From positions 140,846-204,845 of the forward strand of contig JAQWOM010000043.1 of assembly GCA_029245865.1 (NCBI GenBank): a DNA stretch of 64,000 bases. Reading direction: 5' to 3'. This document shows, piece after piece, positions 24,972 to 33,755 of this stretch (the stretch's first letter is position 1; each line of letters begins with the position of its first letter). The translations under genes and the position numbers were made by a program. This DNA comes from Planctomycetota bacterium. GTDB taxonomy: Bacteria; Planctomycetota; B15-G4. The notes beneath the pieces are model-generated. The model was not told the origin of the DNA. It did not search any database and saw only the letters and a program-made list of their open reading frames with translations.

Positions 24972-26356
24972 AACTCCGACACTTTATCCTGGAGACCTTC
25001 GACGACGGATTCCCAGCCCTCGCCACGCAGGAGTTCCTGCAGACCAGCCTCTCTCAGGTCAAAGGCGTGCGTTCGGCGCCCCAGGGCGGAGAGATCGAGC
25101 CCACTCACAGCAGGCTTCGGAGCGGCCAAGACCTCCTTGTAGAGCGACCTGAGGGAATCGAGATGATCTCCGCCAGCTCGAGTTCGGGGGCCCGGTGCGG
25201 CCCGCATAGAAGCGCGCACACCGGGTTCTTGAGCAAGCCGAAGCAAAGAGCCGGCCAGGGCCTGCACATCCCCTCGGGTGAACAATGTCATGCGTTCTGT
25301 TGCACGGTCTGCCAACGCACCGAGATCCGTCGCCACGATTGGCACCTCAAGACTTGCGGCCTCGTCCAGGGTAAACGAGTAAGACTCCGCGCAAAGCGTT
25401 GGCAGCACTGCCACATCAATGGGTGCCCCGGCGAGATCTTCTGGTTGGTAGGCACCGTGCCAGACCACCTTCCGACCTCCTGCATGAGATCGAACCTCTG
25501 CCGTCATCTTGTCGTCGGGGGCCTCGCCCCACACATGCAACTCAACACAATCTGGGTCTGATAACGCAGCCTGCGCATCGAGCAGCACCTCGATGCCCTT
25601 GAGCGGATGCAAGTGGCCAAAGAATCCCACACGCATCGGATCGATCGCACTGGCAACGCGGTCAGCAAGAGGAAGTGTTGCTGGCTGAGAGAGAGTGCTT
25701 CCTGCAGGGGGTATCGCGTGAATCGGCTTGTCAATTCCTAGCCATTTCATGATGCGCTTCCCATGGCCTTCGGTCGGCGCAACAAGCGCCGATGCGGCAG
25801 TGACCTCCTGGCGCAGATCTTCCACAAACATTTCGAGAGAGGCCCCCACCTCTGCATCTCCCTGAAACTTCCAGCGGGGTGCGCAATGCAGGCAGGCCTC
25901 TACAGACGGAGGCACCGCGCAAAACTCACCCTCTTCGCGCACCCGGTGATAGCGCGGACAGGAAGCAAAGAGATCGTGCAAGGACAGCACGACAGGAATG
26001 CCGCATGAAGAAGCTGTGCGCACCAGCGTCGTTGTCAGGCGAGCCCAGTGGTGCACATGAACGATGTCGGGCTTGAAAGCATTCAGCCAGTCAGCAAAGG
26101 CCTGTTCGACATGAGGGTTTTCGAGCTTGTCCCATCGCTCAAAGAACAGATCTGAGCGGTGAAAGCGCACGACGGGAACTGGTCCTGATTCATCCCGAAC
26201 AACGGCTCTCTCAGGCTTCCAGTCGATCGAGCCGCTGAAAACCTCCACTGTCTCTCCCGAAGCCACCAGAGACTGACCCAGAGCTGCCACGAGACGCTCT
26301 GTCCCCCCCACCAGTTCTGGTGGATGCCCGTGAACGACGAGCCCGACTCTTGTCAC
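24950..26356 (-). CDS. Family 4 glycosyltransferase
   Basis: A GT-B enzyme of 468 aa. Visible are VGLVVHGHPPELVGGTERL, IVHVHHWARLT, the DLFASCP...C...CLHC cysteine motif, GFFGHLHPLKGIE and the donor-site E-x7-E variant PTLCAESYSFTLDEAA. A short helical C-terminal region (LQDKVSELRGRLEG) looks like a coiled-coil stub. The track start at 26674 adds over 100 Cys/Arg-rich residues that are frame-shifted shadow of the upstream gene. The real start is a GTG at 26356 overlapping the upstream TGA (GTGA). It is the last gene of the second GT operon. Confidence 0.85.
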   Translation of the reverse strand: MTRVGLVVHGHPPELVGGTERLVAALGQSLVASGETVEVFSGSIDWKPERAVVRDESGPVPVVRFHRSDLFFERWDKLENPHVEQAFADWLNAFKPDIVHVHHWARLTTTLVRTASSCGIPVVLSLHDLFASCPRYHRVREEGEFCAVPPSVEACLHCAPRWKFQGDAEVGASLEMFVEDLRQEVTAASALVAPTEGHGKRIMKWLGIDKPIHAIPPAGSTLSQPATLPLADRVASAIDPMRVGFFGHLHPLKGIEVLLDAQAALSDPDCVELHVWGEAPDDKMTAEVRSHAGGRKVVWHGAYQPEDLAGAPIDVAVLPTLCAESYSFTLDEAASLEVPIVATDLGALADRATERMTLFTRGDVQALAGSLLRLAQEPGVRASMRAAPGPRTRAGGDHLDSLRSLYKEVLAAPKPAVSGLDLSALGRRTHAFDLREAGLQELLRGEGWESVVEGLQDKVSELRGRLEG

Positions 26357-27765
26357 GGGGACGGCTGCCGCCCGCCATGACCGAGGAGTTCCGTATAGAT
26401 CTCCTCCATCGCCTCGGCGTCGTCTGCAATCGTCCGGGGCTTGTCCATGCTCACACTCCAGGTCCGGAGAGTTGTCGGACTGTGAATGACAGAAGCCATG
26501 TGCGTGGTCAACGCGCTCACATCTCCGGCCGGGAAGAGCCGGCCCGAACGACCGTCTTGAACCAGCTCTGCCATGCCACCTTGGCCCGAAGCGATCACAG
26601 GGACACCCGCGGCAAAGGCTTCCTGAATGACAACGGGCGAGTTCTCCAGCCACAGTGAAGGCATGACGAGGCAATCGAGCTTTGCGAATGCACTGCCAAT
26701 ACTTGCCCTGTCCAGTGACCCATGAAAAGTAATGTCGAGCCCCGTGGCGAGTTCCTTCAGCATCTTTCCGTAGTCACCGTAGTGCGAGTCACTACCAAAA
26801 ATATGCAGACGGCAGGTTTCCGGAGGAATCCTCTGCATGGCCTGCAACAGGATGTGCACTCCCTTGTGTGGCGCCAAGGTCCCCACATAACCGAAGGTCA
26901 CCTTGCCTCCATCCCTCTCCTCACGCTCCAGGTTTTCAAAGGGAGAGATGTCAATGCCGTATCGCGAAACGCGCAATTTGTTGCGCGCGATCCCCCACTG
27001 GGCGACACGGTCCGCAACCGTGGCCGACGGAGAGAGAAAAAGGTCTACCTGCTCAATCAACAGAGCCACTTTGCGCATGCGATGGCGTAGGTCTTCTTGC
27101 AGATCTACGGCCGAGCCGGCCTGGGCAACTTTGCTAGAGCTATGAGTTTTACGCTTCCTCAGCATCTTGCTGCGATCTTGGGCCCAGTAGACGAGCGGTG
27201 CGAGATCAACGCCTGACAACTCGCGAGTCACCTGCATCATTCGGATCATTGCCTTCTCAGGCGCACCCTGACTGAACCGAAAATCTTGAAGACAGTTTTC
27301 ACAGTCAGTCAGTGTCGGGCCCCCGCACAAACTTCCGTCTGGCAGCAAGAGTTGGCCAAAGCGAACGCAAAACAACCAGAAGTCGTTCAACGTCATAACC
27401 ACTCGCGCGCCTGCACTTCGACTAATACGCGGAATGCCGAGCGACAAGAGCATGAGATGCTGCACATGCACAATATCGGGCTTGAAGACATCCAGCACTC
27501 GCTGAAAAGCACCCTCGGCTCGAGGGTTTGCAAAAGTCTCCGAGAAAGTCTCATGGTCAAGGTTGTTCACCATGACATGGCACTTCAATCCGTCGACATC
27601 GCGTTTGATGATGCTGTAACTGCGACGCGAGAGGATCTTCTCTGTGCAGAACACCTCAACGGTATGTCCGCGCGACTGCAGTTCCCGCGCAAGGTTGTAT
27701 GTATAGACCTCAGTACCTGCTGAATGGTCCGGCAGGAAGAAGTGCACCGGCATCAAAATTTTCAT
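26353..27765 (-). CDS. Family 4 glycosyltransferase
   Basis: A GT-B enzyme of 470 aa with LMPVHFFLPDHSAGTEVY, IVHVQHLMLLS, the DFWLFCV...C...CENC cysteine motif, GYVGTLAPHKGVH and the E-x7-E region PSLWLENSPVVIQEAF. An extra ~60-residue basic insertion around RSKMLRKRKTHSSSKV, between the cysteine motif and the C-domain, sets it apart from its paralogues. It is coupled by ATGA to the GT2 upstream and by GTGA to the GT4 downstream. Probably membrane-associated through the basic insertion; sugar unknown. Confidence 0.87.
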   Translation of the reverse strand: MKILMPVHFFLPDHSAGTEVYTYNLARELQSRGHTVEVFCTEKILSRRSYSIIKRDVDGLKCHVMVNNLDHETFSETFANPRAEGAFQRVLDVFKPDIVHVQHLMLLSLGIPRISRSAGARVVMTLNDFWLFCVRFGQLLLPDGSLCGGPTLTDCENCLQDFRFSQGAPEKAMIRMMQVTRELSGVDLAPLVYWAQDRSKMLRKRKTHSSSKVAQAGSAVDLQEDLRHRMRKVALLIEQVDLFLSPSATVADRVAQWGIARNKLRVSRYGIDISPFENLEREERDGGKVTFGYVGTLAPHKGVHILLQAMQRIPPETCRLHIFGSDSHYGDYGKMLKELATGLDITFHGSLDRASIGSAFAKLDCLVMPSLWLENSPVVIQEAFAAGVPVIASGQGGMAELVQDGRSGRLFPAGDVSALTTHMASVIHSPTTLRTWSVSMDKPRTIADDAEAMEEIYTELLGHGGRQPSP

Positions 27766-28757
27766 GACGACCTCCGCGCGTAACGTGCCGCCACAGAGGC
27801 ATTCACACGCCGCCCCCTGAGGCCATGGTAAACACCCTGAATCTTTGCAAGTGCAGCATGTCCTCGGCCCAACACGAGCCCTCGCGCAAAGGCGAGCGGC
27901 CAGAGCAAGACATCGTAGAAGTAGAAAGCGGCCCAGCCACGCCAGTTGCCGTGCTTTCTGAGAAAATGCACTGAGTTCACTGCTGTCATGTACTTACGAC
28001 CCGCCGAGTAACCGCCACCCGTGCTTGAAGAGAGAGCATGGTACGCAGACGCGCCTGGGACTACGAACACTCCAAAACCTTGGGATGCCATGCGAAGGCC
28101 CCAGTCAGCATCCTCGAGATAGCAGAAGAAAGACTCATCCAGGCCTCCGACGACCTCCCAGGCTTGCCGAGAGACCAGCAAACAGGTCCCAGGGATGTAA
28201 TCGCGCGCCTCGGGACCTCTCACACGCCCACCGGCAGCCCGCCGACCATGGTCAATCAATTGAGTCACATTGGCTGTCGGACGCACGCACCCGCCATTGG
28301 CCCACACGAGATGAGGTTGGTCCCTGTAATAGATACAGGGCCCAAGAGCTCCGATTTGGTCGTGCCCCTGTGCTCGCAATGCCTGAACGGCTCCGAGCAA
28401 GCGGTTGAACATCTCAGGCTCGGCCACGACATCGCTGTTCAGCAGGCACACCCACTCGGCTCCCATTTCTCCGTAGGCATGGCGCATCGCACGGTTGTTG
28501 CCACCCGCATAACCGAGGTTCTCCTCGAAGCGCAAGACGTGCAAATCCACAAATTCAGCCTGCATGCGTTCAACCGAACCATCGGTGGACGCATTGTCGG
28601 CCAGTAAGATTCGTGGCTGAACGCCTTCCAGGGCACGCAAAGAAGCGAGACATTGAGCTGTCTCGTCACCCCCATTCCAGTTCAGAACGATGGCAACCAC
28701 CCGGTTGACGCTGTCGGAATCACTTCCCGGTTGCGATGAGTCCGAATTCGGGGTCAT
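27762..28757 (-). CDS. Family 2 glycosyltransferase, rhamnosyltransferase-like
   Basis: A GT-A enzyme of 331 aa. Visible are VVAIVLNWNGGDET, LADNASTDGS, ENLGYAGGNNRAMR, metal motif LNSDVV, PGTCLLVSRQAWEVVGG and FFCYLEDADWGLRM, the normal order in WbbL/RfbF-type transferases. The C-terminal helix region (FYFYDVLLWPLAFARG) is amphipathic and probably membrane-associated. It overlaps the neighbouring GT2 and GT4 genes by four bases each. Predicted to extend a lipid-linked glycan; donor unknown. Confidence 0.87.
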   Translation of the reverse strand: MTPNSDSSQPGSDSDSVNRVVAIVLNWNGGDETAQCLASLRALEGVQPRILLADNASTDGSVERMQAEFVDLHVLRFEENLGYAGGNNRAMRHAYGEMGAEWVCLLNSDVVAEPEMFNRLLGAVQALRAQGHDQIGALGPCIYYRDQPHLVWANGGCVRPTANVTQLIDHGRRAAGGRVRGPEARDYIPGTCLLVSRQAWEVVGGLDESFFCYLEDADWGLRMASQGFGVFVVPGASAYHALSSSTGGGYSAGRKYMTAVNSVHFLRKHGNWRGWAAFYFYDVLLWPLAFARGLVLGRGHAALAKIQGVYHGLRGRRVNASVAARYARRSS

Positions 28758-29950
28758 GTCTCGCTGCTCAGATGAGCAGATTCTTCGGGATTGCCTGAGT
28801 CACGAGGGAGGAGACGTCCGACCACGGCCCACCAGGTGGAAAGCGCTCCATTCAACAACTTGATGAGTTTAGCCTCCGTTCCGCTTCGCTGGATAACCGG
28901 AGAGAAACTGAGGTCCCGGCAGCCTAGCAGCCGTCCGTCCCCCACGACTCGCTCACGAGACAGCTTCCGGCGCATTCTGAGCGCCTCAGGCAGAAGAGTC
29001 AGCAACGCCAAGCGGCCTCTGAGGTAGTCCAGCAACACCCCCCTGGAAAGGGCAAATCCAGCCCAAACGCAGGAATAGGCCAGACGCCCCGGCAGGCTCA
29101 AGAAGATCGCGGGCCACGAGTAGTTCTTCAGGACCAAGTAAGGACGATTGCGCGCGTGGAGGAACGCCCGCCGCCCTGGATACCGGGGCGCCCCGGGTCG
29201 AAAAGAAATTCCTGCCGTGCCCTCTCGGTGCAGAACCACCGCATTCGGCACCCGGCGCAGGCGATACCCCCGCGCGCGCAATCGATAACTCATATCGTGA
29301 TCTTCGAACAGGATGAAGAAAGCCTCATCCCACCCACCCACGTGCGAAACAGTCGGTCGATGCAACAGAAGCGCCATGCTGATAACAGCATCCACGTCTT
29401 CCGGATCTCGAGGCACACCCTCGACTCGTGCCAGCAAATTATCGAGACACATCACCCCAACGTAGTGAAAGCTTCCACCGTCGTAGTGAACCACGCCTGG
29501 GTCATGAGCCAGAACAGCTCGAGGCTGCACGACAGCAACACCTTTCAGCTTTATCTCGGGCAAAAGCTCTAGAAGAGTGCCTTGCTGGACAATCACATCG
29601 CTATCGATTTGCAGCACCCACTCGGTGCTCGCTTCCTGCAAGCCAACGTTGCGCGCCGCGCAAGGGCCTCGGTTGTTCTCCATCTCGATGAGACGAACAG
29701 AGGGGATGCGTTGACGAATGAGATCAAGGCTTCCATCGGACGAGGCATTGTCGATCACAATGACCTCGGCAATCTCACCCTTCAATCCGGCGAGTGCATC
29801 GAGGCACTCTTCGATAAAGGCCTCTCCGTTGTAGTTGACCACGGTGACAGTTACCGGAGTCTGAAGCACATCATTCGAGCCGGACGCGCCTGGCTCGTCA
29901 CGCCCCGTAGAGGCACTGTCGTCGAACATTTGGCCCGACATATCAGGCAC
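28754..29950 (-). CDS. Family 2 glycosyltransferase
   Basis: A GT-A enzyme of 398 aa with a ~30-residue Ser/Asp-rich N-terminal leader. VTVTVVNYNGEAFIEE, VIDNASSDGS, ENNRGPCAARNVGL, metal motif IDSDVIV and FFILFEDHDMSYRLRARGY follow. A C-terminal stretch (PAIFLSLPGRLAYSCVWAGFALS) could dip into the membrane. It is coupled by ATGA to the GT2 gene downstream, and its ATG lies eight bases inside the upstream GT2 gene. It is the middle member of three consecutive GT2 genes. Acceptor and donor unknown. Confidence 0.86.
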   Translation of the reverse strand: MPDMSGQMFDDSASTGRDEPGASGSNDVLQTPVTVTVVNYNGEAFIEECLDALAGLKGEIAEVIVIDNASSDGSLDLIRQRIPSVRLIEMENNRGPCAARNVGLQEASTEWVLQIDSDVIVQQGTLLELLPEIKLKGVAVVQPRAVLAHDPGVVHYDGGSFHYVGVMCLDNLLARVEGVPRDPEDVDAVISMALLLHRPTVSHVGGWDEAFFILFEDHDMSYRLRARGYRLRRVPNAVVLHREGTAGISFRPGAPRYPGRRAFLHARNRPYLVLKNYSWPAIFLSLPGRLAYSCVWAGFALSRGVLLDYLRGRLALLTLLPEALRMRRKLSRERVVGDGRLLGCRDLSFSPVIQRSGTEAKLIKLLNGALSTWWAVVGRLLPRDSGNPEESAHLSSET

Positions 29951-30884
29951 CTGGAAGTTTGAAATCGGGAGAGTCCACCCGTTTTCTGCGGGCCAGACAG
30001 TACGGGAGGTTCAACAGTGCATTGAACGTCGCCTTCAACACGATCAGGGGGGCGCCTGCTGTGTCCTTCATCGACTGCGACAGCCCCATCGTCCCCGTAG
30101 CCTCGAGTTCGGAGTCGTGGCTGGCTCCAGTGGCATCCGCTCGAACCGATGTCCCACCGCCGGAGCTCAATGCCTTGGCGCCCATGCTCAGCGCCATGCG
30201 GAGCACGTCAGTCCACCGGCAACTCTTGAACGCATACAGCCAGAAATTGCGGACGTGATAGTAGAGAGAGCGAGCACCGGCTTTCATGCCAAACGGCGTG
30301 CTGTGATGAATGACCGGCTCGGGGTCTTGAAGGATTCGATAGCCAAGACCCAGGACACGGGCCGACAGGTCGCGCTCGTTCCCGTAGATGAAGAAGCGTT
30401 CGTCATACCACCCGGCACGCTCCATCACATCTCGACGGGCCAAAGTGCCACAACCACGAAACGTCGAGGCGTAGTAGATCCCGCGGGCGACTTCTGCAGC
30501 CTGATATGCCTCGGGCATTCCCGGCTCGATGATGCGACTCGAGATCATCGCCGTGCTTTCAGCCTCTGACTCGAGACGCGCCTCGAGCAATTCGAGCCAG
30601 CGTGGCGTGGCCACGACATCGTCATCCATGATCGCAATCAGCTCACAGCGTGCGAGCTTGAAGCCGATATTGAAGGTCTCACAGGCTCCGTAGCGATCAT
30701 GAGCGGTTTGCGCCACAAGCACATCTGGATGTTCGCGCTGGAGCCTCTCGACAGTGCCGTCTGTTGAGGCGTTGTCGACCACAACGATTTCGTCAGGTGG
30801 GCGTGTCCCAGCCTTCAACGCCTCGACGTTGTCAGCGACAGCGTCACAACGATTCCAGGTGGAGATGACGGCGGAGATCTTCAT
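29943..30884 (-). CDS. Family 2 glycosyltransferase
   Basis: A GT-A enzyme with ISAVISTWNRCDAV, VVDNASTDGT, DRYGACETFNIGF, metal motif IMDDDVV and FFIYGNERDLSARVLGLGY. It is the first gene of the second leftward GT operon (GT2-GT2-GT2-GT4-GT4). The track start at 30896 is a TTG. I choose the ATG at 30884, which gives the family-typical short N-terminus (MKISAVIST). Neither has a strong Shine-Dalgarno. The 170 bp upstream, to the PIG-L stop at 31055, presumably hold its promoter, but I see no consensus box. Confidence 0.86.
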   Translation of the reverse strand: MKISAVISTWNRCDAVADNVEALKAGTRPPDEIVVVDNASTDGTVERLQREHPDVLVAQTAHDRYGACETFNIGFKLARCELIAIMDDDVVATPRWLELLEARLESEAESTAMISSRIIEPGMPEAYQAAEVARGIYYASTFRGCGTLARRDVMERAGWYDERFFIYGNERDLSARVLGLGYRILQDPEPVIHHSTPFGMKAGARSLYYHVRNFWLYAFKSCRWTDVLRMALSMGAKALSSGGGTSVRADATGASHDSELEATGTMGLSQSMKDTAGAPLIVLKATFNALLNLPYCLARRKRVDSPDFKLPGA

Positions 30885-31054
30885 CCGGCGCAACAAAGCT
30901 CGGCGGGAGGAGTGAGTCTAACGATTCTGGCTAATCTATCGCCTAACGGAGCTCTGCAACGCCTTTTATCGACCGAACCACCCACCAACCTTCAGGTCTC
31001 TTGGCTCAACCACTTCCCCCCGGAAAGGGCACCGCCTGAAAAAGGCCCCACAAA

Positions 31055-31780
31055 CTAAAGGCTGTTGGCTTTCAACAGCGACGCAAGCTCTGAAAGCTTT
31101 GCAGCAAGCCGAGGGACATCCGGCGCGAGAACTTCCATATAGCCTTCTGCATGTGTCACGCCGTGAATGTCCACATTCACCGTACGTGCCCGATTGCGGG
31201 CGTCGACCTTTTCCACGATGTCAATGCGGTCGAGTTGGCTTGCAAAGGCCTTAAGAGCAGCCAACTTTTGCTCTTTCACCGGAGTGATATCGAGCAGAAA
31301 GCTGGCCATGCCTTCTGCATTCACTTCATAGAGCAAGAGCGTCACATCCCGGCGATCGCCGAGTGCCGCCACCACCGCATGGAGTGTGGCTACGTGATCG
31401 GGGTGCATCTCGAAGAGTGACGGTGCGTAAATCACGCGAGGCTTCACAGAAGTGATGCACTCGGCGAGTCGAGCGGGCAGGTCGTCATCTTCAGCCACGG
31501 CCCCGTCGCGCGAGTTCAGGCAGGTCGCCTCGGTCAGACCCAGGCTCCGCGCTGCCAGACGCGACTCCTCCAGTCTCTCCCGGGCATCTCCAGCCGCCTC
31601 TCCCTGCGTGACGAGTGCGACATGAACAGGGTCTCCTCTCTGAAGGTGCATCACCGCCGCCCCACCACAGCCACAGATCTCATCGTCCGGATGGGGAGCC
31701 ACGATGAGCACCGGGCCCCGAGGCACGTGCGAAAAATCCTGCAACGGCGGAAAGCTCTGAGCGGGAGTGTTCGCTGTCAT
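31055..31780 (-). CDS. PIG-L/LmbE family N-acetylglucosaminyl deacetylase-like protein
   Basis: A zinc-dependent amidohydrolase of 241 aa that typically removes an acetyl group from N-acetylhexosamine conjugates. The zinc motif PHPDDE is at residues 29-34 after a VLIVA strand, and the second ligand motif MHPDH is near residue 125. Both are intact, so it should be active. It overlaps the upstream GT4 gene by ATGA. A second, divergent PIG-L protein flanks the other side of that GT4. This GT4/PIG-L logic recalls BshA/BshB and GPI biosynthesis (transfer of GlcNAc, then deacetylation). It is the last gene of the 48.8-31 kb series. Confidence 0.88.
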   Translation of the reverse strand: MTANTPAQSFPPLQDFSHVPRGPVLIVAPHPDDEICGCGGAAVMHLQRGDPVHVALVTQGEAAGDARERLEESRLAARSLGLTEATCLNSRDGAVAEDDDLPARLAECITSVKPRVIYAPSLFEMHPDHVATLHAVVAALGDRRDVTLLLYEVNAEGMASFLLDITPVKEQKLAALKAFASQLDRIDIVEKVDARNRARTVNVDIHGVTHAEGYMEVLAPDVPRLAAKLSELASLLKANSL

Positions 31781-33042
31781 CGAGATTCTCTCTGGGTATG
31801 AATCGCCCGTTGGTAGACATCATCGACGATGTCCGCATGTGACGCGGGATTCAGCATTTCCTGAGCGGTGGCCGCTCGCCACGTCGCAAGGCGTGAGGGA
31901 TTCTCTAGAACCTCACGCAAGAGAGCGGCCAATGCACGAGGAGAGGCTGCTGCGACAGAGGTTCCTGCGGGGCCGACGCCTTCCGGCAGAGCACCGCGGT
32001 CGGAAGTCACCACCGGCATTCCCAGCGCACGAGCCTCGGCCACCACCAAGCCAAAGGTTTCCTCTGCTCGACTTGGAAACACTGCCAGATCCATCTCGGC
32101 GGCTGCTTCACGCAGATCTTCAGTGCGATAAGCCCCCGCGAAAGTCACGTCCAGCCCTTCGGCCAACTTCTGCAATTCTTCGCCATAAGCCGGGTCCGTT
32201 GGCGCCCCAAAGACACGCAAAGAAACCGCCTGGGAAGGTAGCTCGTGCAAGGCTTCCAGCAGGTCATGCACGCCTTTGGCTGGCGCCAGATGCCCCCAGG
32301 TGCCGAGCCGCAGTCGACCCTCGACCGGGGAATGCCGAGCTTTGCTGCCGCCGATTCCAGGTGCATGCGGCACAACTTCTACTTGGCCTGCACGAAACAA
32401 CCCGCTTTGTTCCCAATGCCTGGCCGCAAGCTGGCTCGGAACAATCGCGGAAGACAGGGCTTCGGCTTCGACGGGTGCGCATGCAGCCTTGTCGCGCAAC
32501 TCATGCTCGAGTTGTTCGGCACCACCTGAAAAGTCTGGCAGTACGCACTCAAAGCAACGGCGGGATGGCAGTGGGAAGTGACTGGCGCATGACTCTCCAT
32601 CTGGGCGAGCCAGAAAAAACCGAGCACACACCAGTGTGTAATCGTGCAATGTCGCGACAACAGGAATGCCTGCAGAGCGAATGCGCGAGGCGAGGTCTGA
32701 TGTCAGGTTCAACGTGTGATGAAGGTGAACCACGGCGGGGTCACACTCTTCCAACAAGCGCAGCACGAGTTCACCCATACGAGGCAAGCGCGCATCGACC
32801 GAATAGTTCTCCTCGAGACGACGTCGAAGGCGCCAGACGGGAAGATGCCCGACCAACTCCCGACTCACCTCCTCGGCAGCACCATTCCCTTGTGGACCGG
32901 ATCCGAGACGGACATCCGAGCCGCTGATCACGAGCGGTTCATCGCCACGTGCCAGTTGAGCCGTGGCAAGAGTCTCCACGCAAGCTTCTGTTCCACCCCG
33001 AAATTCGGGTGGGTAGCTGTGCACAAGGTGCACGACTCTCAC
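31777..33042 (-). CDS. Family 4 glycosyltransferase between two deacetylase genes
   Basis: A GT-B enzyme of 421 aa with VVHLVHSYPPEFRGGTEAC, VVHLHHTLNLT, the DYTLVCA...C...CFEC cysteine motif, GTWGHLAPAKGVH and the donor-site region PSRAEETFGLVVAEAR. The cysteine motif begins DYTLVC rather than the DYW/DFW form of its paralogues. It is coupled at both ends to PIG-L genes (four-base overlaps at 31777-31780 and 33039-33042), so its product is the likely substrate of one or both deacetylases. Sugar is plausibly an N-acetylhexosamine, by inference from the partners. Confidence 0.86.
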   Translation of the reverse strand: MRVVHLVHSYPPEFRGGTEACVETLATAQLARGDEPLVISGSDVRLGSGPQGNGAAEEVSRELVGHLPVWRLRRRLEENYSVDARLPRMGELVLRLLEECDPAVVHLHHTLNLTSDLASRIRSAGIPVVATLHDYTLVCARFFLARPDGESCASHFPLPSRRCFECVLPDFSGGAEQLEHELRDKAACAPVEAEALSSAIVPSQLAARHWEQSGLFRAGQVEVVPHAPGIGGSKARHSPVEGRLRLGTWGHLAPAKGVHDLLEALHELPSQAVSLRVFGAPTDPAYGEELQKLAEGLDVTFAGAYRTEDLREAAAEMDLAVFPSRAEETFGLVVAEARALGMPVVTSDRGALPEGVGPAGTSVAAASPRALAALLREVLENPSRLATWRAATAQEMLNPASHADIVDDVYQRAIHTQRESR

Positions 33043-33755
33043 AACACCTCCAGAAAGGCCTCCGCCCGATGCGCCCCCTCAGATCCTGCCCCCGGCAGCA
33101 GAACTGCACGATAGCGGTTCATGCCCTCCGTCGCCCCGAGGATGTCAGAGTGCTTGAGTTGACTCGCATAGCAAGCAATGGCCTGGCGCTTGGCCTCGTA
33201 AACAGACGTCACATCGACCAGCAAGGTCGGTACGAGAGGCGACCACACCTCGTAACCGAGCAGCGGAACGCCTCTTCCCACTTCGCGGTGGGTCTCTCGC
33301 GCAGCAAGGCCAATGAAGTGATGGTCGCTGTGCGTCTCCTGAATGTGCGGTGCATAAACGACATCCGGACGGATACGTTCGTACTCCGACTTCAAACGGC
33401 TTACGACATGTTCCATGTCTTGAGAGGTCACAACACAACTGTCCGGGAATTCCCAGAAGACCGTCTCGGCAAGACCGAGCACTTCAGCAGCATTCCGCGC
33501 CTCTGCCTGCCGCATTCCGACGTACTCTTCGGGAGAGTGAGTGCTGCCGGGATCGCCATGAATCCCCGTCGTAACGAAGATCACATGAACCGAATCGCCG
33601 GCCCGGCCATGCAGAGCGAGAGTCCCACCCAAACCGACGGTTTCGTCGTCGGGGTGAGGTGCAAGCACCAAAACCGTCCCACGAGCCGGCGGCTCGGATG
33701 TCGTCCGAGGAAGCTGCGGTGGATCTAAAGCGAAAGGTGTCTTTTCGGAATCCAA
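33039..33755 (-). CDS. PIG-L/LmbE family deacetylase-like protein
   Basis: A 238-residue paralogue of the PIG-L protein at 31055. The zinc motif PHPDDE is at residues 33-38 following VLVLA, and the second site is THSDHH in place of HPDH. That is a conservative change also seen in active LmbE proteins. The ATG follows the nhaA stop directly with no gap, and the 3' end overlaps the GT4 gene by four bases. Two different deacetylases around one transferase suggest two acetylated positions or two substrates. Confidence 0.87.
   Translation of the reverse strand: MDSEKTPFALDPPQLPRTTSEPPARGTVLVLAPHPDDETVGLGGTLALHGRAGDSVHVIFVTTGIHGDPGSTHSPEEYVGMRQAEARNAAEVLGLAETVFWEFPDSCVVTSQDMEHVVSRLKSEYERIRPDVVYAPHIQETHSDHHFIGLAARETHREVGRGVPLLGYEVWSPLVPTLLVDVTSVYEAKRQAIACYASQLKHSDILGATEGMNRYRAVLLPGAGSEGAHRAEAFLEVL

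Noticed and set aside
31767-32927. 386-aa plus-strand ORF
   Set aside because: Antisense to a GT4 gene with complete motifs; the product is Arg/Pro/His-rich, typical of shadow frames.
31055-33755. Complete bacillithiol biosynthesis locus
   Set aside because: GT4 and PIG-L match the BshA/BshB logic, but no BshC-like gene is present and the genes are embedded in an exporter/GT operon.
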